NCBI GenBank assembly: GCA_030632095.1 | Contig: DAOVJU010000090.1 | Location: forward strand, 1-9,499 | Source of the DNA: Chlorobiota bacterium | Lineage (GTDB): Bacteria; Bacteroidota; Bacteroidia; Bacteroidales; B39-G9 | Reading direction: 5' to 3' | Length of the DNA: 9,499 nucleotides | Part shown: positions 1-6,284 of the stretch, in pieces | How the letters are laid out: every line of letters starts with the position of its first letter | Position numbering within the stretch: the stretch's first letter is position 1 | Notes under the pieces: model-generated | Databases searched by the model: none | The model's input: only the letters and a program-made list of their open reading frames with translations | Told to the model about the DNA's origin: nothing | Translations under genes and position numbers: made by a program

Positions 1-95
1 AGTTTAGCTTCATTTCTTTGGCCAAATGCAAGGTCATTCACACATGTTATATTTTCATAATCGTTTTTAGTTTCGCCTCTAATATTTAATTTCAT
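1..95 (-). CDS. GNAT-family N-acetyltransferase, N-terminal fragment (runs off the window)
   Basis: Reading the minus strand from the ATG at 95-93 gives 31 open codons before the window ends. The fragment begins MKLNIRGETKNDY and continues to VNDLAFGQRNEAK. The pattern 'IRxExxxDyexI', followed by 'AFGQxNEAxL', is the usual opening of small GNAT acetyltransferases, which move an acetyl group from acetyl-CoA to an amine. The acetyl-CoA-binding core lies outside the window, so the substrate cannot be guessed. The start lies 7 bp beyond the stop of the methyltransferase gene, so this is probably the fourth gene of the minus-strand operon. The family call rests on a short stretch. Confidence 0.6.
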   Translation of the reverse strand, partial: MKLNIRGETKNDYENITCVNDLAFGQRNEAK

Positions 96-102
96 AATTC
101 TG

Positions 103-729
103 TTATCCTGTTTTATTCAAAGTAAGAATAACAAAAGATTTATTCTCGTTAAGTACTTTTCGCTTCCTGTGTTCTAATTTCAAATTATTGATTTCCAGTA
201 CCGAGATAAGCTCTTTCTCATCTATTTCTTGTGATAAAGATTCCAGTTTTTTTAATGATTTAAACTGTGTTGGTGTAATAGCTTCTATGCCTGAATTCTT
301 TTGGATTACAATAATCAGGTATCCATTGCTTGCAATTATTTTACTTAATTTGGGAATTATTAAATATATATCTACATATTCTAATATTAATGCTGCTAAT
401 ACCAGGTTGATATCTTTAATATCAATATTATCCTGTGTAATATCAAGTTCATGAAGTTTAAGGCCATCTATTTTGCCTCCATATCGCTTCCTTGTAACTT
501 CTAAATAGTCAGGATTAATATCAATAGCATGAACTTCTTTTGTAACATTGTTGTCAATATATTCCAGGCCATTTCCAGCACTACAGCCAATAATAGCAAA
601 TTTTTCAGGTTGAAAAGAACCAAGAATGTTTCTGGTGATTTCTCTTAAAACATCTAACTGTTTAACAGCAGGATCATTCATATGACCCTCATAATCATCG
701 TACGATATTGATAGCCATGGATTTTTCAT
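103..729 (-). CDS. class I SAM-dependent methyltransferase
   Basis: This 208-residue protein has the Rossmann-type methyltransferase fold. Motif I (FAIIGCSAGNGLEYI, about residues 44-58) is the glycine-rich SAM-binding loop. The acidic residue ending strand 2 is D70 in VHAIDINPDY and would contact the SAM ribose. HELDI (about 93-97) is the usual strand 3 acidic position. LVLAALILEYVD (109-120) matches strand 4/motif IV, where many relatives have a 'hxxLEH'-like sequence. There is no signal peptide, so it is cytoplasmic. The length is typical of small type 11/12 methyltransferases, and nothing visible indicates the substrate. It lies 6 bp after the lipoprotein gene and 7 bp before the acetyltransferase gene, consistent with co-transcription. 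The next gene encodes another group-transfer enzyme, so modification of a common small molecule is possible but unproven. Confidence 0.8.
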   Translation of the reverse strand: MKNPWLSISYDDYEGHMNDPAVKQLDVLREITRNILGSFQPEKFAIIGCSAGNGLEYIDNNVTKEVHAIDINPDYLEVTRKRYGGKIDGLKLHELDITQDNIDIKDINLVLAALILEYVDIYLIIPKLSKIIASNGYLIIVIQKNSGIEAITPTQFKSLKKLESLSQEIDEKELISVLEINNLKLEHRKRKVLNENKSFVILTLNKTG

Positions 730-735
730 GATTCT

Positions 736-1206
736 CTATGCTTTGCTAAGTATGAGCGTATAATTAAACTCATTTGTTACAATTAGCCTTCCGTTTCTTT
801 CGAAACTCATTTTCAGAAATTCTCCACAGGGACAACAGTGTGAAGTATTTCTATAATCGTAATAGGTATAAATATTAGAAATTTCAAAAGTTGTTTTACT
901 TTCATTTGTAATAATATAATCATATTTAGAATCACCAATTTCCAGATAAATCGTGCAAATACCATCATTCATCAATGCGTTTTTAAAACAATCTATGGTA
1001 TCAATACTGCTCATATTTAATACAGATTTTTTAATTAAAACCATCGATTCAATCTCAGCAACTGTAAATCCATCATTAAGTACATCCTGGTTAAAACTGA
1101 TACTTATACCTGGATTATCACATTCATCACATTTTACAAAAGAACAACAAGAATCAAGTATAACAGGTAATATAAGTATTATGTATATGCATTTAATTCT
1201 TTTCAA
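736..1206 (-). CDS. cysteine-rich putative lipoprotein, TTG start
   Basis: This 156-residue protein is not a family I recognise. The N-terminus is basic (MKRIK), followed by a hydrophobic stretch (about 7-17) and a lipobox-like LDSC, which predicts lipidation at C20 (C21 is adjacent). The mature part has cysteine pairs KCDEC (C26/C29) and HCCPC (C124/C125/C127) plus C73 and C84, so ten cysteines in total. This suggests disulfides in the periplasm or a metal site. The start is TTG at 1206-1204, one base after the TAA of the upstream gene. The first in-frame ATG is at residue 55 and would remove the signal peptide, so TTG is preferred. The gene sits inside a tight minus-strand operon and the product is probably an outer-membrane or periplasmic lipoprotein. 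Function is unknown. Confidence 0.65.
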   Translation of the reverse strand: MKRIKCIYIILILPVILDSCCSFVKCDECDNPGISISFNQDVLNDGFTVAEIESMVLIKKSVLNMSSIDTIDCFKNALMNDGICTIYLEIGDSKYDYIITNESKTTFEISNIYTYYDYRNTSHCCPCGEFLKMSFERNGRLIVTNEFNYTLILSKA

Positions 1207-1207
1207 T

Positions 1208-1570
1208 TTATTGTTTTGCTTTAAAAAAGACAGAAGTAATCAGTTCAATTAAAAATCCATAAATCATCCCCATTATAATTGTAGAAACAAATAACATCGT
1301 ATGGTTAAATTCCGGATTTTCAGGGCCTAACATTGCACCAAAAGCACTTGGTAAACTAAAGACCAACCCCATTATCAATCCGTGTAAAGACCAATGCTTT
1401 AATGAAAATCTGCTTATTCCTATTGCAACACCAATAAGTGTTCTGCCAAGAATAATATTTAAAGCTAATATTGTTGGTATTTCATTTTGTCCACCAGAGG
1501 CAAGACCAAAACAAACAAACCCAAATATTACTCCCAGTAAAGTGGCAATAATTAATCTTTTTGTTTTCAT
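1208..1570 (-). CDS. small four-helix membrane protein of unknown function
   Basis: This 120-residue protein is almost entirely hydrophobic. Likely membrane segments are at about residues 6-26, 33-52, 62-80 and 92-114. Short charged loops (SRFSLKHWS at 53-61; GPENPEFNH at 82-90) and a basic C-terminus (FFKAKQ) lie between and after them. Glycine-rich helix faces (LLGVIFGFVCFG; LHGLIMGLVFS) suggest close helix packing. I recognise no transporter motif or catalytic residue. It starts at ATG 1570-1568 and is the first gene of the minus-strand operon, ending one base before the lipoprotein start. That arrangement suggests translational coupling and a possible inner-membrane/envelope partnership with the lipoprotein. 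A small transporter or a membrane accessory protein are both possible. Confidence 0.7.
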   Translation of the reverse strand: MKTKRLIIATLLGVIFGFVCFGLASGGQNEIPTILALNIILGRTLIGVAIGISRFSLKHWSLHGLIMGLVFSLPSAFGAMLGPENPEFNHTMLFVSTIIMGMIYGFLIELITSVFFKAKQ

Positions 1571-1621
1571 AATCTTTATTTTATGTTTATAATTAGTATT
1601 TATTTCGTATCAAATCATTTA

Positions 1622-1658
1622 CCACGTATGGCCCGGGTTGATTCCTGTGCGTTACAGG
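1622..1658. promoter_or_regulatory. GC-rich patch with short hairpins in the divergent spacer
   Basis: This compact GC-rich patch lies in an otherwise AT-rich 238-bp spacer between divergent genes. It contains a perfect 5-bp inverted repeat with a 5-nt loop (CCTGT-GCGTT-ACAGG, 1644-1658), the palindrome CCCGGG (1632-1637) and CCA-CGTA-TGG (1622-1631). On the minus strand the last of these would form a small stem capped by UACG. If the minus operon starts near the -7 match at 1684-1691, the patch would lie in its 5' leader. An operator, a leader structure or a repeat remnant are all possible, and no known riboswitch is recognised. Confidence 0.25.
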
Positions 1659-1683
1659 TTTATTCATTTTTAAATTTATGCAA

Positions 1684-1691
1684 CAAAATTA
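1684..1691 (-). promoter_or_regulatory. candidate -7 element for the minus-strand operon
   Basis: On the minus strand this reads TAATTTTG, an exact match to the Bacteroidota -7 consensus TAnnTTTG. No good -33 TTTG is seen 17-20 bp upstream. It would give a leader of about 105 nt before the ATG at 1570, containing the GC-rich hairpin patch. In AT-rich DNA such octamers arise by chance, so this is weak. Confidence 0.25.
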
Positions 1692-1748
1692 GAAAATAAA
1701 AATATTTTTTATTAAATAAAAAACCTGCCTGAATAATTTAAAATGTTT

Positions 1749-1756
1749 TATATTTG
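1749..1756 (+). promoter_or_regulatory. candidate -7 element for the 1809 lipoprotein gene
   Basis: TATATTTG matches TAnnTTTG exactly and would place transcription start near 1763, giving a leader of about 45 nt before the ATG at 1809. The -33 region (about 1726-1731) has only a TG and no TTTG. It is supported by position, since the gene is the first in its direction after a divergent spacer. Confidence 0.4.
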
Positions 1757-1808
1757 CACAAATTTCCAAATTTGTATTTAAAATAATTATTAATTAAAAT
1801 TAACAAAC

Positions 1809-2693
1809 ATGAGAAAATTAAGTTTTTATTTATTGAGTTTATTAGTGGTTATCGGATTAACATTTACTTCATGTGATGAAGATACTGATCCGGTTGCACC
1901 ATCAATTACTTTGGTTAGCGAAACAGGATATACAAGTGCAAACGCAACTGTTGAACCTGGTGATTCAATTCATTTTAAAGTGGATGTACGTAAAGGTGAC
2001 GCGAAATTAGTAGATCTTACTTTTAAAAGAGATGCTATTCAATTAGAAGAATCACCATATGATCTTGAAGACGACAGCGATATAGTTATTATAGCGACTA
2101 AAGCTCCTGCTGCTGCTGCTGATTATACTTATGATTTTGAAGTAACCGATAAAGATGGTGAAAGCGCAAGCAAAAGTGTAACAATTACAGTGGCAAGTGC
2201 AGTTGGAAATGTAATTTCTTATACTAATAAAACTCTTCAAGCACCAACCGGAGATGGAACAAATGACAACAATATTGCTAGTATTGATGGTTCACTATTT
2301 GGTTATGCTGATGCAACTACTGATGCTGAACAAGGTAAAGCTGATTTAGTTTATTTTTATGGACCAAATTTAGTTGAAGAAGCCATTATTTGTGCTCCTA
2401 ATGACGTTCCTACAGAAATAAATAGTGGTTATGCGGATTGGAATGTTAAGAATGCTACCAAATTTGTTTCTGCTAGTAGTGTTAATTTTGATGCAATTCC
2501 TGCTGATGATGATACGGAAATTGTTAATGCAGTTAATAATCCGACCTTGTCAAAAACTACTCCATTAAGTGTAGGTGACATTTGGGGATTTGAGACAGCA
2601 AGTGGTAAAAAAGGATTATTCAAAGTAACTGCTTTGCAAGAAGGTTATAATCCAGGTGATTATATTACTATTGACCTTAAAGTTCAAGAATAA
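1809..2693 (+). CDS. surface lipoprotein with N-terminal Ig-like domain
   Basis: This 294-residue protein starts with MRKLSFYLLSLL, a hydrophobic core and the lipobox TFTSC, which puts the lipid on C22. The following DEDTD is acidic, as in Bacteroidota lipoproteins exported to the cell surface. Residues about 31-128 look like one Ig/PKD-like beta-sandwich. They include the paired stretches 'VEPGDSIHFKVDV' and 'YDFEVTDKDGES', and end in VTITV. The C-terminal half (about 132-294) is a separate domain seen in uncharacterised Bacteroidota lipoproteins. It includes ADLVYFYG, GDIWGFETASGKKGL and an ending IDLKVQE. No catalytic motif is seen, so binding of a ligand or surface polymer is more likely than catalysis. 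The gene stands alone: a divergent operon lies on its left and a strong terminator 23 bp after its stop. Confidence 0.8.
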   Translation: MRKLSFYLLSLLVVIGLTFTSCDEDTDPVAPSITLVSETGYTSANATVEPGDSIHFKVDVRKGDAKLVDLTFKRDAIQLEESPYDLEDDSDIVIIATKAPAAAADYTYDFEVTDKDGESASKSVTITVASAVGNVISYTNKTLQAPTGDGTNDNNIASIDGSLFGYADATTDAEQGKADLVYFYGPNLVEEAIICAPNDVPTEINSGYADWNVKNATKFVSASSVNFDAIPADDDTEIVNAVNNPTLSKTTPLSVGDIWGFETASGKKGLFKVTALQEGYNPGDYITIDLKVQE

Positions 2694-2715
2694 TAAATAA
2701 TAAATTCTTTTAAAG

Positions 2716-2759
2716 AAACCCATCCTCCCGATAGTTATCGGGACCGGATGGGTTTTTTT
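2716..2759 (+). terminator. strong rho-independent terminator, two-tier hairpin
   Basis: The outer stem is a perfect 10 bp (AAACCCATCC at 2716-2725 with GGATGGGTTT at 2746-2755). The inner stem is TCCCGATA (2726-2733) with TATCGGGA (2736-2743), and a CC bulge at 2744-2745 separates the tiers. Seven Ts (2753-2759) follow the last G. It begins 23 bp after the stop at 2693 and is well placed to end transcription of the lipoprotein gene. The two-nt loop on paper would open to four in practice. Confidence 0.9.
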
Positions 2760-2862
2760 ATTTAAATTATTCTGTTTTAATTCAGGATTCAGTCTTTAAA
2801 GTTTATGAACTTTTTCATGACTGAAAGGAATAATTAATCGAGTTAAATTGGAGAAAAAACCA

Positions 2863-2870
2863 TACATTTG
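2863..2870 (+). promoter_or_regulatory. candidate -7 element for the 2888 gene
   Basis: TACATTTG matches TAnnTTTG exactly, 17 bp before the ATG at 2888, which would leave a leader of only about 10 nt. A TTG at 2848-2850 is too close to be a standard -33 element. A promoter is expected here because a strong terminator separates this gene from the one upstream. Confidence 0.35.
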
Positions 2871-2887
2871 ATAAAAAACCTGTAATC

Positions 2888-3415
2888 ATGTCAACGGAAA
2901 CCTTTCTGGAAATAGTTAAGTATACCCTCCCTGCATTTATCGTATTTCTAACTGTCTATTTTTCAATACGGCCAATAGTAAAGAATAGTGAACAAATAAG
3001 AAAAACAGAGATTATTCTGGGAAATCAAAAAATTATCACTCCCATTAAGCTGCAAGCATACGAACGGTTAATCCTGTTATTAGAAAGATTATCACCCGAC
3101 TCGCTCATTATGCGCATAAGTAAACCTGAGATGAATTGCAAACAAGTACATACTGCTTTGCTAGCTGCTATTCGCTCAGAATTTGAGCATAATCTCACGC
3201 AGCAAGTATACATTTCAGCAAAAGCATGGGGAATAATTAAAGGCTCAAAAGAAAATCTGATAAAACTTATCAATAAGACATCTGAAAAAATTGATGCCGA
3301 TAAGCCAGGAATATTGCTTAGTAAAGAAATTATCGATCAATTCATGACCATTAACAAGCATCCTACTCAAATAGCAATTGACTACCTTAAAGAGGAAATA
3401 CAAGCGTTTATTTAA
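2888..3415 (+). CDS. conserved membrane-anchored protein of unknown function (DUF7935-like)
   Basis: This 175-residue protein has one N-terminal membrane segment (about residues 9-30, KYTLPAFIVFLTVYF) and a mainly helical, charged cytoplasmic part. Two blocks look strongly conserved from memory of Bacteroidota relatives: IKLQAYERLILLLERLSP (53-70) and RSEFEHNLTQQVYIS followed by AKAW (96-114). I believe this family is catalogued as DUF7935, but that assignment is from memory. There is no enzymatic motif. In other genomes such proteins are usually single genes. Here it follows a terminator and converges on queE, with a 152-bp inverted repeat between them. The role is unknown; the single anchor plus helical body would fit a membrane-associated scaffold or regulator. 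Confidence 0.75.
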   Translation: MSTETFLEIVKYTLPAFIVFLTVYFSIRPIVKNSEQIRKTEIILGNQKIITPIKLQAYERLILLLERLSPDSLIMRISKPEMNCKQVHTALLAAIRSEFEHNLTQQVYISAKAWGIIKGSKENLIKLINKTSEKIDADKPGILLSKEIIDQFMTINKHPTQIAIDYLKEEIQAFI

Positions 3416-3464
3416 GAAAACGGAAGACAGAAGTGAGATGGTAGGTGGTAAAAGGCAAACAGGA
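3416..3464 (+). repeat. degenerate 7-bp repeat array after the 2888 gene
   Basis: Seven degenerate heptamers start on the first base after the TAA at 3413-3415. They are GAAAACG, GAAGACA, GAAGTGA, GATGGTA, GGTGGTA, AAAGGCA and AACAGGA. The shared pattern is purine-rich with A or G at the unit ends. The array is weak alone but matches the clearer arrays after three other genes in period, position and strand sense. Confidence 0.5.
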
Positions 3465-3487
3465 AGAAATTTTGAACATTCAATTTT

Positions 3488-3639
3488 GAGTCTGCTCCGA
3501 AAAGTTTTTTTTTGCCACCAAAACGCCAAATCACAAAATTTCACCAAAGTTATTTTGCTGATTATCAGCATTTGGTGGGTTTTGGTGTTTTAGTGTTTTT
3601 GTGGCATTATTACAAATTTTGACTTTTCGGAGTGGGCTC
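3488..3639. repeat. 152-bp imperfect inverted repeat between convergent genes
   Basis: Three nested arm pairs share nearly one centre. The outer 18-nt arms (3488-3505 and 3622-3639) pair at 15 of 18 positions and share CTCCGAAAAGT. The middle 35-nt arms (3514-3548 and 3571-3605) pair without gaps at 27 of 35 positions, beginning GCCAC and made of CACCAAAA-like words. The centre is TGCTGAT-T-ATCAGCA (3556-3570), a perfect 7-bp stem. It encodes no transposase. It could be a MITE-like or REP-like element, or a large bidirectional terminator for the two converging genes. A T9 run sits just inside the left outer arm (3505-3513). Confidence 0.8.
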
Positions 3640-3658
3640 AACTTTAAACTTTGAACTG

Positions 3659-4270
3659 CTAGGGAATATGCATGAATTTATGTGATTGAAGTGAAATACG
3701 CCATTTCAGGTTTTTCTTAACATAGTCAACAATAAAACCAATGTTATCTTCATATTTACTCCATTCAGGTTGAAGAAAAAGTAAACAATTATCACTTACT
3801 TTTCTGGAATTCTTTTCAGCCCAAACTAAATCTTCTTCTTTAAAAATTATCATTTTTAATTCATTAGCTATTTTAAAAATATCAGGTTTTGGAGGATTTT
3901 GAATTTTTGGTGATAAACATATCCAATCCCATATCCCTGTTAATTTATATGCACCTGAAGTTTCAAGGAAAGTTTCAATGTTAAGCTTTTTTAATTTTGT
4001 AGTTAAGTAAGTTAAATTATAGCTTAAAGGTTCTCCTCCGGTTACGACCACAGCCTTCGCCAATGATTGTTTTATTTTACTGATAATCTCATCAACTTCG
4101 GTAACAGGATGAATATTAGCATTCCATGAAAATTTTGTATCGCACCAACGGCAACCTATATCACATCCCCCAATCCTTAGAAAATATGCAGGTTTTCCTG
4201 TATGATAGCCTTCACCTTGTATAGTATAGAAATCTTCAACTATTGGCAGCTTTAATCCGTCCTCAAACAT
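3659..4270 (-). CDS. queE: 7-carboxy-7-deazaguanine synthase, radical SAM enzyme QueE
   Basis: QueE converts 6-carboxy-5,6,7,8-tetrahydropterin to 7-carboxy-7-deazaguanine on the way to preQ0 and queuosine in tRNA. This 203-residue protein has the family hallmarks in order: FYTIQGEG (14-21), the radical-SAM cluster motif GCDIGCRWCDTKFSW with C36, C40 and C43 (CxxxCxxC), VVTGGEP (75-81) for SAM binding, LETSGA (102-107) and LSPK (119-122). It ends in ISLQSHKFMHIP, like the usual 'LQxHK' C-terminus. The length is normal for the compact Bacteroidota form. Start is ATG 4270-4268. No queC, queD or queF lies in the window. The upstream same-strand gene is 87 bp away across a 7-bp repeat array and no promoter is seen between, so read-through from 5302 is likely. 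Confidence 0.95.
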   Translation of the reverse strand: MFEDGLKLPIVEDFYTIQGEGYHTGKPAYFLRIGGCDIGCRWCDTKFSWNANIHPVTEVDEIISKIKQSLAKAVVVTGGEPLSYNLTYLTTKLKKLNIETFLETSGAYKLTGIWDWICLSPKIQNPPKPDIFKIANELKMIIFKEEDLVWAEKNSRKVSDNCLLFLQPEWSKYEDNIGFIVDYVKKNLKWRISLQSHKFMHIP

Positions 4271-4300
4271 AATTTTATTGCTTATTTTAGTTGTTAATTG

Positions 4301-4355
4301 CTGCTTACTGCCTACTGCTTAACTGCCTACTACCTACTGCCTACTGCCTACTGCC
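4301..4355 (-). repeat. 7-bp repeat array (TAGGCAG) after the 4358 gene
   Basis: Read on the plus strand the units are CTGCTTA, CTGCCTA, CTGCTTA, one extra A, CTGCCTA, CTACCTA, CTGCCTA, CTGCCTA and CTGCC. On the minus strand, the sense strand of both flanking genes, this is a TAGGCAG repeat that begins two bases after the TAA of the propeller-type gene. It fills most of the gap to queE. The last four units are nearly identical, while the earlier ones have drifted and carry a one-base insertion at 4322. Confidence 0.85.
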
Positions 4356-4357
4356 AT

Positions 4358-5302
4358 TTATATATCAGGTTTGTACAAAATATCTTTCCATTTATCAATG
4401 TTCAGCCTGTATAGTTGTGCAGGAAGTTTTGCTTTTTCCGATGAAATATATAGTATACTATTTGTTGTAAATGTTATTCCTTCTGTCTGAGCATCATGTA
4501 TTGATATAAAATTTAACCTGATTTTTTTTCCACTGAAAAAATCGTTTCCTGAAAATTCAGTAAACAATATTAAATATGGTGTATAATCTTTATAACCCAA
4601 CAAAGCTAATGTTTTACCATCCGGGCTTATATCACTTGCAGTAATTAAGCCATCAACATCAAATGAACTTATTAGTTTTGCATTATATGTCCCTGGAATA
4701 ACAGGTAATTGATAGACCCTGGTTATTCTGTTTATCCAATCTTTTGTGAATAAATATAAAAATCCATTATAGTATGAGAAAGCCTCACAGTCATATTCAG
4801 TTCCTTTCAGAAAACATGTAAAATCAGTTTGTTCAGGATATGTAAATTTAATCTCTTCTGCCCAGGCCATTCCATTGTTTGCCTCAGATAAATACTTCTT
4901 AGGTATTTTATAAATTACAAGATCTCTTCTATTTCCAAAATTATTGCCAAAATCACCTATATATATATATGAAGAATCATGAGCTATATCTTCCCAGTCA
5001 ACGTTATTTGCTTCTGCTAATACAAATTTCTGAACAATTTTTCTCTTTAGTGAGTCATAACTGTAAAAAAAATTCTTTGATCCGCTATCATTAAATGTCC
5101 AGAATAAATTCCTGTAAAATATTAACCCGGAATTCTCTTTTATTTTATTTTGAAATTTTAGAACAGGTTCTGGTTTACAGATTATGATAGTGTCAACCTC
5201 ATTTTTATGAAAACCAGTTTGGTATTTAAAATCAAAAGATATATTAATAACGGTAAGTATTAACACTAATACTATAGATATCCCCAAATATCTTTTAATC
5301 AT
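4358..5302 (-). CDS. membrane-anchored beta-propeller-type protein
   Basis: This 314-residue protein has an N-terminal hydrophobic segment (about 7-22, with MIKRY before it), either an uncleaved anchor or a signal peptide, so the rest is probably periplasmic. The body resembles an uncharacterised Bacteroidota propeller family related to SdiA-regulated/phytase-like esterase domains. Its hallmarks in order are ENSGL (56-60), WTFNDSG (68-74), VDWEDIA (101-107), IYIGDFGNN (113-121), YDCEAF (170-175), ASDISPDGK (222-230) and TEGITF (273-278). The clustered acidic residues (ND, DWED, GD, CE, TE) sit where such propellers hold metal or substrate. The family usually has GDxGDN where this copy has GDFGNN. 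No substrate is predictable. It has its own promoter (5345-5374) and probably drives queE as well, although the two functions have no obvious link. Confidence 0.7.
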   Translation of the reverse strand: MIKRYLGISIVLVLILTVINISFDFKYQTGFHKNEVDTIIICKPEPVLKFQNKIKENSGLIFYRNLFWTFNDSGSKNFFYSYDSLKRKIVQKFVLAEANNVDWEDIAHDSSYIYIGDFGNNFGNRRDLVIYKIPKKYLSEANNGMAWAEEIKFTYPEQTDFTCFLKGTEYDCEAFSYYNGFLYLFTKDWINRITRVYQLPVIPGTYNAKLISSFDVDGLITASDISPDGKTLALLGYKDYTPYLILFTEFSGNDFFSGKKIRLNFISIHDAQTEGITFTTNSILYISSEKAKLPAQLYRLNIDKWKDILYKPDI

Positions 5303-5344
5303 TTACAATCTTATTAAAATGTAAACAGTTTTATAGAAAATCAA

Positions 5345-5374
5345 CAAATTTAAGTTGTTTTTCATAAATTCAAA
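5345..5374 (-). promoter_or_regulatory. promoter for the 5302 to 3659 transcript
   Basis: On the minus strand a TTTG (-33, at 5374-5371) is followed by an 18-nt spacer and TAAATTTG (-7, at 5352-5345). Both elements and the spacing fit the Bacteroidota housekeeping promoter (TTTG, about 17-20 nt, TAnnTTTG). Transcription would start near 5338, giving a leader of about 36 nt. This is the best promoter match in the window. Confidence 0.6.
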
Positions 5375-5434
5375 ATTTTATTTATAAATACCTTTATATG
5401 AAGTTTTTTAGTAAAAACAAATGGATTGAATTAC

Positions 5435-5463
5435 TTGACTTATCTTTTTTTTTTTTAAATTAG
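5435..5463 (+). promoter_or_regulatory. candidate promoter with a T12 tract in its spacer
   Basis: TTG (5435-5437) is followed by an 18-nt spacer and TAAATTAG (5456-5463), one mismatch from TAnnTTTG. The spacing equals that of the divergent promoter. Eleven bases of a twelve-T run (5445-5456) lie in the spacer and its last T starts the -7 element. Transcription would start near 5470, about 23 nt before the ATG at 5493. A change in tract length would change the spacer. Confidence 0.4.
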
Positions 5464-5492
5464 TCAATATTAATTATCTAAAACAAAAAAAT

Positions 5493-6284
5493 ATGAAAAC
5501 AAAAAAAATATTTTTATTAATGCTTATATTTTTATTTGCAACTGTTGCTTGCGAAAAAGAAGAAGAAAAAAAAGATGCACCGGTTATTCCTCCGGAATCA
5601 ACATTCTTAATGAATTTTTCAGATTTTGCCTCTGCTGATACCTCAAAAAGTTTCGATGGTTCAAAAAGCATTGAATCGTATATTAACTGGGGGCATTCAT
5701 ATTTTAATGTTGCATTCTGGAATTTGTTTATAACAGTTGGGCTTGCTATTCCGGTTGCTTCATTTGTTGAATCATTTAATCATGAAGCTATTTATCATCC
5801 GGATGATAATAATTGGACATGGTCATATAATTTTAATGCAGGCGGCATTCATGAAGCAGAATTAACCGGATATATTGAAAGTGATACTGTTATATGGGAA
5901 ATGCGAATTGACAATTTTTTATGGTATTATGGCCATTCGCACCTGAACAGAACGGGAGGATATTGGATTTTAAATGAAAGTCAAAACCAGCCAACTGAAT
6001 TATTGAAAATTGATTGGAACAGGGAAAGTGAAGATGTGGCAGATATAAAATATATAAACATTAAGCCTGATGGTGCTGAAAACGGTAGATATATTTTCTA
6101 TGGAAAAACAACAGATGAATTAAACAGGTTTTATGATATATACAACAAAGGAGCCGATAATTTAACTGAAATTGAGTGGTTAACAACCGATAAACACGGA
6201 AGGGTCAAGGATTTTAATAAATTTTGTGATGATCTGTGGCATTGCTGGGATAGCACTTTGGTAGATGTTGATTGTGGAAAGTAA
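5493..6284 (+). CDS. putative surface lipoprotein of unknown function
   Basis: This 263-residue protein has a classical lipoprotein signal: MKTKK, a hydrophobic core, and the lipobox ATVAC with lipidation at C20. EKEEEKK follows directly, a strong Bacteroidota surface-export signature, then a proline-rich linker (APVIPPES). The mature domain is rich in aromatic residues (INWGHSYFN at 64-72; NWTWSYNFNAGG at 107-118; DNFLWYYGHSH at 141-151). It includes a hydrophobic patch at about 75-93 that could be mistaken for a membrane helix. The C-terminus holds three cysteines (C245, C251, C261). The fold looks beta-rich, and I recognise no enzyme motif. It is divergent from the propeller gene across a 190-bp promoter region and is followed directly by an 18-unit heptamer array. 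Two A8 runs in the first 27 codons (5501-5508, 5566-5573) could be slippage sites. Confidence 0.75.
   Translation: MKTKKIFLLMLIFLFATVACEKEEEKKDAPVIPPESTFLMNFSDFASADTSKSFDGSKSIESYINWGHSYFNVAFWNLFITVGLAIPVASFVESFNHEAIYHPDDNNWTWSYNFNAGGIHEAELTGYIESDTVIWEMRIDNFLWYYGHSHLNRTGGYWILNESQNQPTELLKIDWNRESEDVADIKYINIKPDGAENGRYIFYGKTTDELNRFYDIYNKGADNLTEIEWLTTDKHGRVKDFNKFCDDLWHCWDSTLVDVDCGK

Noticed and set aside
188..454. 88-codon plus-strand open frame opposite the methyltransferase.
   Set aside because: Antisense to a gene with clear SAM-binding motifs; no independent evidence.
1716..2882. A 12-bp identity (ATAAAAAACCTG at 1716-1727 and 2871-2882), each near a TAnnTTTG match.
   Set aside because: The match is mostly A residues and lies upstream of the -7 element in one case and downstream in the other; most likely chance.
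3245..3593. Open frames of 108 and 71 codons spanning the end of the 2888 gene and the inverted repeat.
   Set aside because: They run through the repeat and overlap a supported gene; the sequences are low in complexity and match nothing known to me.
3488..3639. Inverted repeat considered as the two ends of an insertion sequence.
   Set aside because: There is no transposase between the arms, which are only about 65 bp from the centre; at most a non-autonomous element.
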